DNA from: Rhodocaloribacter litoris
GTDB taxonomy: Bacteria > Bacteroidota > Rhodothermia > Rhodothermales > ISCAR-4553
Reading direction: 5' to 3'
DNA length: 64,000 nt
Assembly: GCF_011682235.2 (NCBI RefSeq)
Contig: NZ_CP076718.1
Span: 3,644,400-3,708,399, forward strand
Notes under the pieces: generated by a model
Told to the model about the DNA's origin: nothing
Databases searched by the model: none
The model's input: only the letters and a program-made list of their open reading frames with translations
In this document: positions 32,601 to 41,063 of the stretch, one piece after another
Numbering within the stretch: the stretch's first letter is position 1
Layout: each line of letters begins with the position of its first letter
Translations under genes and position numbers: made by a program

Positions 32601-33029
32601 TCACGTCGACGCGATGCCGCCGTGCCGCAACGTGTGCATCAGGGCGGTGAGGGTGGCGGCCGCGCGTGCGTATTCCCGGGCGATCATCGAGACGTAGTGA
32701 TCCAGGTCCGGGGTGTAGAAACCTTTCCGGGCGTCTTGCTCCAGCGTCAGGCACAGCCGGCTCATCCGGCTCAGGCCGATGAGCTGCGTGCTGGATTTGA
32801 GCGAATGGGCGCCCGCATGCAGCGCTTCCGTATCCTGCCGTGCCAGCGCCTGCTCCAGCGCCGCGATCAGTTCCGGGGTCGTCGTCAGGTAGCTTTCGAT
32901 CAGGTCCGCCAGGAAGGCGGGATCCGCGGCTTCGAGATCGAGCAGGTGTTGCAGGACGGCCTGCCGGAGCGTCTCGTCGATGGGGAAGGACGCCCGGGCG
33001 TCTGCCGGATGTTCGTTTGATCGGGACAC
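32601..33029 (-). CDS. Histidine phosphotransfer (HPt) domain protein
   Basis: The 142-residue protein is a single HPt four-helix bundle with phospho-accepting His75 in HAGAHSLKSSTQLIG. HPt proteins shuttle phosphoryl groups between response regulator receivers in multistep relays. The start is GTG 33029. It sits 102 bp upstream of a soluble PAS histidine kinase on the same strand. That kinase has no receiver domain, so at least one further relay partner must be encoded elsewhere. Confidence 0.92.
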   Translation of the reverse strand: MSRSNEHPADARASFPIDETLRQAVLQHLLDLEAADPAFLADLIESYLTTTPELIAALEQALARQDTEALHAGAHSLKSSTQLIGLSRMSRLCLTLEQDARKGFYTPDLDHYVSMIAREYARAAATLTALMHTLRHGGIAST

Positions 33030-33089
33030 GATACGTCTGAGGCTGGAAACTGGGGGTTCAACCAGGATTATCGGCGGTTTGGGATTACT

Positions 33090-34037
33090 TTAAAAGCCGG
33101 GCAACGAGGCCGCTTTGGTGAGGAGGGTGTCGAAGGGCACCCAGCGGGCCGACAGGCGGTAGCCGGCCCCCACGAAGCCGAAGCCATTCCGCACGTTCGA
33201 CATCACGCCCGGTTGCACGAGCAGCTCCGGGTCGAACACGCCGCCGGGCGGATCCCAGGCTTCGTTGGCCGCAATCATCCGAACCTGCACCTCGATGATC
33301 TTGATGAGGTTGCGCGGGTCGAGCAGGTATTGTTCCTTCAGCAGCTCCAGGATGATCCGTGTGTCCCGGGCGACGTTGAGCTGGATCAGCCAGCCGTCCG
33401 GGGTACGTTGCTGGGCTCCCTGGTAGGAGAACGTGGCCTTGTCGCGCCGGATGTCGGACACCGTACGGAAGACGAAGGTATAGACGACCTCGATCCGGAT
33501 CAGGTTCGGTACCTGGCCGGCGACGTGCACGGGGAAGAGGGGAGGCGTGGAGAGGCTGCGTTCCGGGAGCACCAGCTCGCTGCGCGGGGGCACGGTCACC
33601 GTCACGTCGGTGGTGGCGCCGTCGGACCGGGTGACCTCGATCCGGTAGGTGTGACCGAACGAGGCGGTGAAGGGGGCCCAGAAGACGTGGGCGAACTCCC
33701 CGTTTGGCTCCCGCAGGAGCGAGTCCTGCCAGCGGCGTTCTTCGCCGGCGGTCAGGTCGAGGGAGCGGAAGCGGGCATCGAGCGGCCCGGCCCGGCCGGG
33801 TTCGAGCACGCCTTCGATGGGGAAGACCCGGACCCACTGGGTGTCGAGCTGGGGGGTGAGCACGCCGAAGAGGGTGAAGGGCCGGTCGGTGCCCAGCACG
33901 GCGACCACGTCTTCCTCGCATCCCGGAGCCAGCAGGCTCAGGGCGAGGAGCGCAGGCAGGAGCAGGGCGGATCCGCACCGGCGGGGCGCCTGCCGTGCCC
34001 GGCGGTCGTCACGGCGGGACGCGGACGGGCAGGTCAT
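33090..34037 (-). CDS. DUF4249-like lipoprotein partner of TonB receptor
   Basis: This 315-residue protein has an N-terminal lipobox-like sequence (LLALSLLAPGC) after a basic leader. Its beta-rich body includes RPFTLFGVLTPQLDTQWVRVFPIEG and HTYRIEVTRSDGATTDVTVTVPP, with spacing like DUF4249 proteins. Its start overlaps the stop of the upstream TonB receptor gene by 4 bp (ATGA), so the two are translationally coupled. In Bacteroidota-type genomes such pairs often act together at the outer membrane, the lipoprotein helping capture the receptor's ligand. The ligand here is unknown. The family call is by resemblance only. Confidence 0.72.
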   Translation of the reverse strand: MTCPSASRRDDRRARQAPRRCGSALLLPALLALSLLAPGCEEDVVAVLGTDRPFTLFGVLTPQLDTQWVRVFPIEGVLEPGRAGPLDARFRSLDLTAGEERRWQDSLLREPNGEFAHVFWAPFTASFGHTYRIEVTRSDGATTDVTVTVPPRSELVLPERSLSTPPLFPVHVAGQVPNLIRIEVVYTFVFRTVSDIRRDKATFSYQGAQQRTPDGWLIQLNVARDTRIILELLKEQYLLDPRNLIKIIEVQVRMIAANEAWDPPGGVFDPELLVQPGVMSNVRNGFGFVGAGYRLSARWVPFDTLLTKAASLPGF

Positions 34038-36358
34038 TCGTAGGCGAGCTTGAGTCCGACGGAGGGAAAGAGCGGGAGCTGATCGGCCCGGCGCAGCGTG
34101 AACACGTCGAGGAAGAAGATGTTACGGCGGTCGTAGACGTTGATGAGGCTGCCCTGCAGCGTCAGCCGGGCCGGGCCGAGCGGCAGGCTTTTCTCGACGG
34201 AGAGGTCGAGGCGGTGGTAGGTGGGCAGGCGGGCGTTGAACGGGCGGGCGTAGATGACCCGGCGTGAACCGGGCCGCTCGGCGACGCTCGTGACGTCGTC
34301 GACGAGGACGAAGCCGTCGAAGCCGATGGCCTGGCTGAAGGGGAGCCCGGAGCCGAAGGCCCACCGGAGGCTCACCTCCACGCCGCCGAGGGTGAAGGCG
34401 GCCAGGGCGTTGACCTGGTGGCGGCGGTCATGGGGGGGATGGAAGGCCAGCGTTTCCGTGCCGTACCAGAGAATCAGGCTGGCCTGGCGGGCCTCATAGC
34501 GGGTATGGGCATAGCCGTAGGTGAGGTAGCCGTAGAAGCGGGGGGTGCGTACCTCCAGGCGGGCGTCGAAGCCGAACGTACGTCCTTCGGCCGGTTGCAG
34601 GTTGGTCGTGAAGCGCGGGAAGGCGGTCCACTCGGCGATGAAGAGGTTCGTGAGGTCCTTGTAGAAGCCTTCGAGGGAGAGTTCGAGCCAGGGGGCGGGG
34701 GTGAGGCGGTAGCCGAGCAGGCCGTGCCGGGCCCGTGGGGCAAGGCCGGCACGCACGTCCTCCAGGTCGGTGCGCGGGCGGGGGACGTTCGTCCAGGCGG
34801 TGAAGACGCTGGCGGCGTCGCGGCGGTCGTTGAGGCCCAGCACGGCCTGGTGGTAGAGGCCGGCGGCCAGGCTCACCTGGTGCGGGCCGCGCGCCCAGAT
34901 CAGCCGGAGGCGCGGCTCCAGGAACGGGCTGAAGCGCACGTCGAAGAACTGGACGCGCAAGCCGGGGCGGAGACGCCAGCCGCCGGCCAGGTGCAGTTCC
35001 GGCTCCACGTAGACGGCCGCGTGCTCCAGCCGCTCCCGGCGCTCCTCGATGTTCTGATAGAGCCCGCCCAGGCGGCTCCGGAGCCGGACGATCCGGAAAG
35101 AGAGCCCGGCATCCACGTTCGACACGTCGCCGAAGAAGGTGGCATCGGCGGCGACGTGCAGGTTCTCGATCCGGGAGGCACGGACGGGCTCCTCCCCCGG
35201 CAAGCCGAGTTCGGTGGGCAGGCGCGAGTAGGAGAGGCGGGCATCGAGCATCAGCGGGGAGACCCCGGGCAGGCTCACCAGGCGGAGTCCCAGGCCCAGG
35301 TTGTTCCATCGTACCTCTTCCGGGGGCAGGTCCCCGCTGTCCTCGTCCAGCGCGCCCCGGTCGTGGGTGCGGATGAAGAGCGCCGAGAGCCGGCTCGAAC
35401 GTCCCAGATGGCCGTGCACCTTGGCGAAGACGTCGCCGAAGTCGAAGGGTAGGGGGCGCCCTACCAGGGGCTCGGCCCCCTCTTCCACGAGCGACTGCCG
35501 TGCCGAGAGCAGAAAGGAGAAGCGATCCCGGACCAGCGGGCCTTCGAGGAGGGCGGCCGTCACGAACGGCGAGAGCGTCACCGCGCCGGCGAAGGCCCGG
35601 TTGTTGCCGTTACGGGTGCTGACGTCGATCACCGACGAGATGCGCTCGCCGAACCGGCTTCCGTAGCCGCCCGCGTAGATGTCCGTTCGGCTGATGATGT
35701 CGGCGGGGAAGGCAGAGTAGAAACCGAGGATGTGGAAGGGCTGGTAGAGCAGGACGCCGTCGATCTGAACGAGGTTCTGGGAGGGTTCGCCGCCCCGGAT
35801 GAAGAGCTGCCCGCCCCGGTCGCCGAGGGTGACGATACCGGGCAGGGCGGTCAGCAGGCCGGCCAGGTCGCCGGAGAGGTCGGGGGCCGGGATCAGCTCG
35901 ATGTCGCGCGGGCGGACGGTCTGCTGCCCGGCCGTCAGGTTGGCCGCACCCGTGGTGCGCTCCGTCTCGACGACCACCTCGTCCATCGCGGCTTCGCCCG
36001 GCACGAGCGACAGGTTCAGCCGCCGCCGCTCGCCGGGACGCAGCAGCAGGGTGTCCCGCAGGGTCCGGTAGCCGATGAAGGACACCTGCAGGAGATACCG
36101 GCCAGGCGCGAGGTTCGGGATGAGGTAGAGGCCGTCGCGGTTGGTGACGGCTCCCTTGAAGGCCCCGCCGGCGTCCTGAAGGGCCACGTTGACCAGCTCG
36201 ATCGGCTGCCCGTCCGTGGCGTCGGTGACGAAGCCGCTCAGGACGGCGGGCTGGCCCCGAACGGCCGGCACGAGCAGGCACCCGAGCAGGCCGGCCACCC
36301 ATAGCCCCCTCCCGCCGGGGAGGACGGATCCGATGCGGGCAAACCGGCGAAACACCAT
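34034..36358 (-). CDS. TonB-dependent receptor with carboxypeptidase-D-like N-terminal domain
   Basis: The 774-residue outer-membrane receptor has a signal peptide (VAGLLGCLLVPAVRGQ). A CarboxypepD_reg-like domain (about 38-118) shows LSGFVTDATDGQPIELVNVAL and LLQVSFIGYRTL. The plug (about 125-235) contains DLAGLLTALPGIVTLGDRG, LFIRGGEPSQNLVQIDGV and GGYGSRFGERISSVIDV. A 22-strand barrel region ends with FPSVGLKLAYE. Such receptors import a ligand by TonB energy; FIRGGEP-type plugs occur in the FecA/CirA-related group. The ligand is not predictable. It is operonic with the DUF4249-like gene (4-bp overlap). Confidence 0.92.
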   Translation of the reverse strand: MVFRRFARIGSVLPGGRGLWVAGLLGCLLVPAVRGQPAVLSGFVTDATDGQPIELVNVALQDAGGAFKGAVTNRDGLYLIPNLAPGRYLLQVSFIGYRTLRDTLLLRPGERRRLNLSLVPGEAAMDEVVVETERTTGAANLTAGQQTVRPRDIELIPAPDLSGDLAGLLTALPGIVTLGDRGGQLFIRGGEPSQNLVQIDGVLLYQPFHILGFYSAFPADIISRTDIYAGGYGSRFGERISSVIDVSTRNGNNRAFAGAVTLSPFVTAALLEGPLVRDRFSFLLSARQSLVEEGAEPLVGRPLPFDFGDVFAKVHGHLGRSSRLSALFIRTHDRGALDEDSGDLPPEEVRWNNLGLGLRLVSLPGVSPLMLDARLSYSRLPTELGLPGEEPVRASRIENLHVAADATFFGDVSNVDAGLSFRIVRLRSRLGGLYQNIEERRERLEHAAVYVEPELHLAGGWRLRPGLRVQFFDVRFSPFLEPRLRLIWARGPHQVSLAAGLYHQAVLGLNDRRDAASVFTAWTNVPRPRTDLEDVRAGLAPRARHGLLGYRLTPAPWLELSLEGFYKDLTNLFIAEWTAFPRFTTNLQPAEGRTFGFDARLEVRTPRFYGYLTYGYAHTRYEARQASLILWYGTETLAFHPPHDRRHQVNALAAFTLGGVEVSLRWAFGSGLPFSQAIGFDGFVLVDDVTSVAERPGSRRVIYARPFNARLPTYHRLDLSVEKSLPLGPARLTLQGSLINVYDRRNIFFLDVFTLRRADQLPLFPSVGLKLAYE

Positions 36359-36455
36359 CGGGTGAGACGGTTGGGATGGTACGACGACACCACAAGGTAG
36401 GATCGCCGCTGCGCCGGGACGAGGGCAAAAGCGGGTGCCGTCTGGCCGAAAGCCG

Positions 36456-37379
36456 TCAGGGGGCTTCTTGCCGTGCCTCCCGGATGGCCTGTTCGAACGC
36501 CTCGAGGGGCTGGACCCCGCTGAGGAACCGCCCGTTCACGAAAAAGCCCGGCGTGCCCGTGACCCCGAGCTCGATTCCCAGGTTCATCTCGGCCTGGACC
36601 TGCCGGGCGGCGGCGGCATGGGCGTCCGAGGTGGTGTCCTCGGCACAGGTGGACCAGGCTGCCAGGTCGATCCCCGTGCCGGAGAGCACTTCCTTGCTCC
36701 GGCTCAGGACGTTCTCCGGGGTGATCGTCTGCTGGTTGTCGAAATAGAAGTCGTGCAGCGTCCAGAACGCCCCGGTGCTTTGCCCGGCCGCACACGTGGC
36801 CGCGATGGCGGCCGGCCGGGCCCAGGCGTGGAAATCCAGCGGGAAGTGGGCATAGACCAGGCGCACCTCGTCCGGATACTTCGCCAGCACCTCCTCGACG
36901 GTACCGGTGGCCCGGGCACAGTACGGGCACTGGAAGTCGGAGAACTCGACGATGGTCACGGGGGCCTCCGGGTTGCCCCGCACCGGGTAGTGTTTCGCCG
37001 CCGCCAGCAGGGTTTCGTGGGTGGCCTGACGCGCCCGGGCCTCGGCTTCAGCGATCTCTTCGGCGGACCGGCTCACGTCGAAGGGGCCGGCGGCAATGAG
37101 GTAGAGATACCGGTCGTCGGTCGAGACGAGAAACCGCTGTTCCTGGCGGCCCCGCTGGGTCATGAAGGTGAAGGCGCCCTCGTCGAAGCCGGGTAATTCG
37201 CTCGGCGCCAGATCGCCCATCTGCGGGTCCAGCCGCTTCAACTGCGGGATCTGGTGGGTCAGGTTGGCCAGAATGCGGGCCTTGCGGTCCCCCTGGACGT
37301 CCGGCGTCTGGCCGTTCACCTGCGGGTTACAACCGATCAGTACGGCCGCCAGGGAAAGCAGCGTGATAAGATTTTTCAT
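36456..37379 (-). CDS. DsbA-family thioredoxin-fold lipoprotein
   Basis: This 307-residue protein has a lipoprotein signal (LSLAAVLIGC, Cys17). A roughly 110-residue N-terminal domain is followed by a DsbA-like thioredoxin domain. The active site is CPYC (Cys151, Cys154) in VEFSDFQCPYCARA, with cis-Pro in GVTGTPGFFVNGR. It is likely a periplasmic disulfide oxidase or isomerase, similar to BdbD/DsbA-like proteins. The N-terminal half resembles no family I can name and may recognise the substrate. It sits alone, divergent from the M28 peptidase gene. Confidence 0.9.
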   Translation of the reverse strand: MKNLITLLSLAAVLIGCNPQVNGQTPDVQGDRKARILANLTHQIPQLKRLDPQMGDLAPSELPGFDEGAFTFMTQRGRQEQRFLVSTDDRYLYLIAAGPFDVSRSAEEIAEAEARARQATHETLLAAAKHYPVRGNPEAPVTIVEFSDFQCPYCARATGTVEEVLAKYPDEVRLVYAHFPLDFHAWARPAAIAATCAAGQSTGAFWTLHDFYFDNQQTITPENVLSRSKEVLSGTGIDLAAWSTCAEDTTSDAHAAAARQVQAEMNLGIELGVTGTPGFFVNGRFLSGVQPLEAFEQAIREARQEAP

Positions 37380-37572
37380 CAAAGGAACGGAGTGTGTACG
37401 GGGTGGGACGAGGGGCCGTCTGCGGCCGGGCGGAATGCCGCCGGGCGGGACGGCCGTGCTTCGTTAACCCGCTGCCCCATGGCCGGGGTTCCGATTGCCG
37501 GGCCCGGCAAACCTTTTTCTTCGTTTCGAGTTAGGAGGGCACGGCCTGGTGGAAGACAAGGGGAGGAGTCTC

Positions 37573-38511
37573 ATGCAGCGAGCGTTTTTCGTCCTTGTGG
37601 TGGGGATGCTGGCTTTTGCCCCGCCGGGGCAGGCGAGGGCCCAGGCGTGCTTCGAGCGGGCGGCGCTGCTCGGTCATGCGGCGCGCCTGGCCGATGACCG
37701 CTATGAAGGCCGGGCCACGGGGACCGGCGGGGGGCGTGCCGCCCGCGACTACATCCGGGACACCTATGGAAAACTCGGGCTGAAAGCCTTCGGGACGTAC
37801 GTCCGGCCCTTCACCTTCACCGCGCGAGACGGCCGGGACGTCGAAGGGTTCAACGTGGTCGGTTTCATACCCGGCACCGAGCGCCCCGACCTCTTTCTCG
37901 TGGTGACGGCGCACTTCGATCACCTGGGCATCGTGGACGGTCAGATCTATAACGGTGCGGACGACAACGCCTCCGGGGTGGCCGCGCTGCTGGCCGCCGC
38001 CGCCTGTTTCACGGCACAGCCGCCCCGGCACTCGATCCTTTTCGCAGCCCTCGACGCCGAGGAGCAGGGCCTCCGGGGGGCCGAAGCCTTTCTCGCCGAA
38101 CCGCCCGTGCCGCGCGACCGGATCGTGCTCAACGTCAACCTCGACATGGTCGGCCGGGGCGACAAAAACGAGCTGTTCGCCAGCGGCACCTACCACTACC
38201 CCTTCCTGAAAACCTTTCTGGAACCCGTCGGGGCACGGAGCGCCGTGCGGCTTCGCTTCGGGCACGACCGCCCCGAAGACGGCCACGACGACTGGACGTT
38301 CGCCTCCGATCACGGCGTCTTTCACCGGCACGGCATCCCCTACGTCTACTTCGGCGTCGAAGACCATCCCGACTACCACAAGCCGACGGACGATTTCGAG
38401 GCCATCCCGCAGGATTTCTTCGTGAACGCGGTCGCCACCATCGTCGATGCCCTCCGCACCTTCGACGTCCGGCTCGGGGAGGTGCGCCGGCACGCGCTCG
38501 GTGCCGAGTGA
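37573..38511 (+). CDS. Secreted M28 family metallopeptidase
   Basis: The 312-residue protein has a signal peptide (FFVLVVGMLAFAPPGQARA) and an M28 aminopeptidase fold. Zinc-site motifs are visible: TAHFDHLGI (His), NGADDNASGVAALL (bridging Asp), DAEEQGLRGA (catalytic Glu and ligand), NVNLDMVGRG (Asp) and DHPDYHKPTDD (final His). It should release N-terminal amino acids from peptides in the periplasm. GGGAGGAG precedes the ATG at 37573. The MOSC gene follows only 6 bp after the stop, so both are likely in one transcript. Confidence 0.94.
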   Translation: MQRAFFVLVVGMLAFAPPGQARAQACFERAALLGHAARLADDRYEGRATGTGGGRAARDYIRDTYGKLGLKAFGTYVRPFTFTARDGRDVEGFNVVGFIPGTERPDLFLVVTAHFDHLGIVDGQIYNGADDNASGVAALLAAAACFTAQPPRHSILFAALDAEEQGLRGAEAFLAEPPVPRDRIVLNVNLDMVGRGDKNELFASGTYHYPFLKTFLEPVGARSAVRLRFGHDRPEDGHDDWTFASDHGVFHRHGIPYVYFGVEDHPDYHKPTDDFEAIPQDFFVNAVATIVDALRTFDVRLGEVRRHALGAE

Positions 38512-38517
38512 GCCCTC

Positions 38518-39321
38518 ATGTTGCAGGTCAGCGCGCTCTTCGTCTATCCGATCAAGTCGACCCGGGGCCGGGCGCTCCGGCAGGCGACGGTCGAGCCGTG
38601 CGGGCTCGCCGGCGACCGGCGCTGGATGCTGGTGAATGCCGGCGGTACGGCGGTGACGCAACGGGAGGCGCCACGCCTGGCCCTCGTCGAGGCCCTGCCG
38701 GAGCCGGACGGCCTGCGTGTGGTGATCCCCGGCCGGGATCCGTGCTTCGTCCCCCGGCCACCGCGCGAGGCGGCACGCGTGACGGTGCGCATCTGGGGCG
38801 ACCGCGTCCCGGCCGCCCCGGCCCCCGGCGACGTGCACGCCGCGTTCTCGGCGTTTCTCGGGCGGCCGGTCCGGCTCGTCCACCTGCCCGGGGACGTGGT
38901 GCGCCCGGTCGACCCCGCCTATGCCGTCGGGGCAGACCGGGTCAGCTTCGCCGACGGCTTTCCCCTGCTGCTGGCTTCCGAAGCCTCGCTGGCCGAGCTG
39001 AACCGCCGCCTGCCCGACCCCCTGCCCATGGACCGCTTCCGGCCCAACCTGGTGGTTGCGGGAGGACGCCCTTTCGAGGAAGACACGTGGAAGAAGATTC
39101 GTGCCGGTGAGGTCACGTTTCACGTCGTCAAACCGTGTGCGCGGTGTGTGGTCACGACCATCGACCAGCAGACGGGCCTCCGGGGCAAGGAGCCGCTGCG
39201 CACCCTGGCCACGTTCCGCCGCCGGGAGGGCAAGGTGCTCTTCGGGCAAAACCTCATTCCCGAGGGGCCCGGCGTCGTCCGCGTCGGGGATCGCGTCGAG
39301 GTACTGCACCGCGCCGGGTGA
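38518..39321 (+). CDS. MOSC-domain (YcbX/mARC-like) molybdenum-cofactor protein
   Basis: This 267-residue protein has a MOSC N-terminal beta-barrel (VSALFVYPIKSTRGRALRQATV, GLAGDRRWMLV) and a MOSC domain. The latter shows DRFRPNLVVAGGRPFEEDTWKKI and KPCARCVVTTIDQQTG; the first Cys of that motif is the expected molybdenum ligand. Family members (YcbX, mARC) reduce N-hydroxylated compounds such as N-hydroxylaminopurine. It has no C-terminal ferredoxin domain, so an electron donor must come from elsewhere. It is 6 bp downstream of the M28 gene. A tnpB-type element lies after it. Confidence 0.9.
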   Translation: MLQVSALFVYPIKSTRGRALRQATVEPCGLAGDRRWMLVNAGGTAVTQREAPRLALVEALPEPDGLRVVIPGRDPCFVPRPPREAARVTVRIWGDRVPAAPAPGDVHAAFSAFLGRPVRLVHLPGDVVRPVDPAYAVGADRVSFADGFPLLLASEASLAELNRRLPDPLPMDRFRPNLVVAGGRPFEEDTWKKIRAGEVTFHVVKPCARCVVTTIDQQTGLRGKEPLRTLATFRRREGKVLFGQNLIPEGPGVVRVGDRVEVLHRAG

Positions 39322-39399
39322 AGAAACGGGGGCGCGGGCAATGGTCCGGCCCGGCCCGTTTTATAGAAAAGGGGATGGTTCGGAAGGGGCTATAAAACC

Positions 39400-39415
39400 C
39401 CGGCTTTCAAGCCGG
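39400..39415 (+). repeat. Left-end hairpin of tnpB element
   Basis: The palindrome CCGGCT-TTCA-AGCCGG follows TATAAAACC. This layout is typical of IS200/IS605 left ends. Confidence 0.7.
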
Positions 39416-39509
39416 CGGATAAGGCGATGCGGCGTGTATGGACGCGTCACGCGTCCTACGCCGCGATACATCGCCCCTGGACCCCCTCCGTTTCCCGTGA
39501 GGGAGTTCT

Positions 39510-39529
39510 CCGCCGTCTGTAGACGGCGG
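39510..39529 (+). repeat. Internal hairpin resembling the right end
   Basis: A perfect hairpin CCGCCGTC-TGTA-GACGGCGG follows TTCT. It closely mirrors the right-end hairpin (CTCCCGTC-TTTA-GACGGG) but lies upstream of tnpB. It may be a second left-end structure or a relic of another element end. Confidence 0.65.
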
Positions 39530-39576
39530 TACGGCTGAACGGGAACCTTACAGACACTATGGTAGGTGTTGTAACT

Positions 39577-40740
39577 ATGCCAGAGGTGATGCGAACATAT
39601 CGTTACCGGGCTTACCCGAACGCCGAGCAGAGAGAGAACCTCGCCCGTACGTTCGGCTGTGCCCGATGGGTGTACAACTGGGGCCTTGAACGACGTACCA
39701 ACGCCTACTACGGAGAGGGCAAAAGCCTCACCTACAACAGCCTCGCTGTTGAACTCACGCAGCTCAAGAAACAGGAGGAGACGCGGTGGCTCGGGGAGGT
39801 AAGCGCCGTCGTCTTGCAACAGAGCCTCCGCAACCTCGAACGGGCCTTCACCAACTTCTTCGAGAAGCGGGCGGGCTACCCGTCGTTCAAGCGGAAGAGC
39901 GGGAAACAAAGCGCGACCTACGCCAGCAGCGCCTTCCGCTTTGACCCAAAAGCGATGACGCTCACGCTGGCGAAGCAGAAGACGCCGCTCAAGATCCGAT
40001 GGAGCCGGAAGCCGGAGGGCGAGGTCGTCAAAGTGACGGTCACGCTCGATCCATCGGGTCGCTACCACGTCTGCCTGCACTGCCGGTGCAAGGTAGAGCC
40101 GCTGCCGCCCGCCGATCCGGGCGGAAAGACAGGTAAGAGCGTCGGCGTCGATCTCGGGCTCAATGACGTGGTGGTAACAAGCGAAGGGTTCCACAGTGGC
40201 AACCCGAAGCACCTCCGCCGCGCCTACCGCCGCCTTCGTCGGGTGCAGAAAGCTCTCAGCCGAAAGCAGAAAGGGAGCAACAACTGGGAAAAGCAGCGCC
40301 GAAAAGTGGCGAGGATCCACGCCCGTATCGCTGACCGGCGCAGCGACTTCATCCACAAGCTCACGACCGATCTTGTCAAGAACCACGACGTGATCGCTGT
40401 CGAGAGCCTTGCGGTGAAGAACATGATGAAGAACCGCCATCTCGCCCGCTCCATCTCGGGAGCCGCGTGGGGCGAGATTGTACGCCAACTCGAATACAAG
40501 TGTGAGTGGTACGGGCGTACACTCATCAAGGTGGATCGCTGGTTCCCCTCCTCGAAGCGGTGTAGCGCCTGCGGGCACGTCCGCGAGACGATGTCCCTCG
40601 GCGTGCGTCGCTGGACCTGCGAGGAGTGCGGCACCGAACATCAGCGCGATGAGAACGCGGCGGAGAACATTCTGGCGGTCGGAGCGACCGTGGCAGCCTG
40701 TGGAGACCTGAGTAAGACCAGAGCAGCAGGCGATGTATGA
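39577..40740 (+). CDS. tnpB: TnpB RNA-guided nuclease (OrfB of IS200/IS605)
   Basis: This 387-residue TnpB is full-length and intact. The RuvC catalytic residues are present as Asp192 (VGVDLGLNDV), Glu276 (VIAVESLAVKNM) and Asp358 (EHQRDENAAENIL). The zinc finger has Cys329, Cys332, Cys348 and Cys351 (RCSACG ... CEECG). The N-terminus has the helix-turn-helix-like YRYRAYPNAEQRENLARTFG segment. TnpB proteins use an omega-RNA made from the 3' end of the element to cleave DNA next to a transposon-associated motif. Start 39577 has TAGGTG about 9 bp upstream; 39559 and 39589 are alternatives. Base composition is less GC-rich than its neighbours, fitting transfer. Confidence 0.95.
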   Translation: MPEVMRTYRYRAYPNAEQRENLARTFGCARWVYNWGLERRTNAYYGEGKSLTYNSLAVELTQLKKQEETRWLGEVSAVVLQQSLRNLERAFTNFFEKRAGYPSFKRKSGKQSATYASSAFRFDPKAMTLTLAKQKTPLKIRWSRKPEGEVVKVTVTLDPSGRYHVCLHCRCKVEPLPPADPGGKTGKSVGVDLGLNDVVVTSEGFHSGNPKHLRRAYRRLRRVQKALSRKQKGSNNWEKQRRKVARIHARIADRRSDFIHKLTTDLVKNHDVIAVESLAVKNMMKNRHLARSISGAAWGEIVRQLEYKCEWYGRTLIKVDRWFPSSKRCSACGHVRETMSLGVRRWTCEECGTEHQRDENAAENILAVGATVAACGDLSKTRAAGDV

Positions 40741-40782
40741 TCGCCTATTCAGTTGCATGGCGTCGGTCGATGAAGCAGGAAT

Positions 40783-40804
40783 CTCCCGTCTTTAGACGGG
40801 GGAG
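40783..40804 (+). repeat. Right-end hairpin of tnpB element (omega-RNA 3' scaffold region)
   Basis: The hairpin CTCCCGTC-TTTA-GACGGG(GG)AG lies 43 bp after the tnpB stop. In this family the omega-RNA runs through this region and its guide is the DNA just past the element, here from about 40811 (TTCTTGGTTAAGG). Confidence 0.7.
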
Positions 40805-40897
40805 GCTCAATTCTTGGTTAAGGATCTTTTCAGGAAGCAAGGGTTTTCCTTAAATTTGGCCGCGTGTGTGCGCGCTCCGTGAGCGGAAAGGGCGATC

Positions 40898-40916
40898 TCG
40901 GATCGCCCGTCGTGCA
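40898..40916 (+). other. Hairpin in gap before HNH gene
   Basis: The 253-bp gap 40811-41063 has no ORF I would support. It holds a hairpin (GGGCGAT...ATCGCCC) and, upstream of it, TTAAATTTG (about 40851), which resembles a Bacteroidota-type -7 element (TAnnTTTG) and could be the HNH promoter. Confidence 0.35.
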
Positions 40917-41063
40917 CGTGCGGCATACATCCCGGATCGGATCTAAACAGGGAGGAGACGCCTTCAGGACCCTGCTCGACGACATAGGATCGGGAGCCAT
41001 CGACCGTGTGTCGTGCCGGTTCGTGCTGCGAAGAAGTAAGCAGGCGGGAGGGGAGGTGGCGGC

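Larger units (their letters stand above)
39391..40810 (+). mobile_element. tnpB-only IS200/IS605-type element (IS1341-like)
   Basis: A tnpB gene is flanked by subterminal hairpins typical of IS200/IS605 elements. Left: CCGGCT-TTCA-AGCCGG (39400-39415). Right: CTCCCGTC-TTTA-GACGGG followed by GGAG (40783-40804), after GAAGCAGGAAT and before GGCTCAA. No TnpA (Y1 transposase) is present, so mobility would need TnpA in trans. The family makes no target duplication, so ends are approximate. An extra right-end-like hairpin lies at 39510-39529. The element is inserted between the MOSC and HNH genes. Confidence 0.82.

Noticed and set aside
37531-39309. Minus-strand 592-codon open frame opposite the M28 and MOSC genes
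   Set aside because: It spans two real plus-strand genes with catalytic motifs and has no recognisable content.
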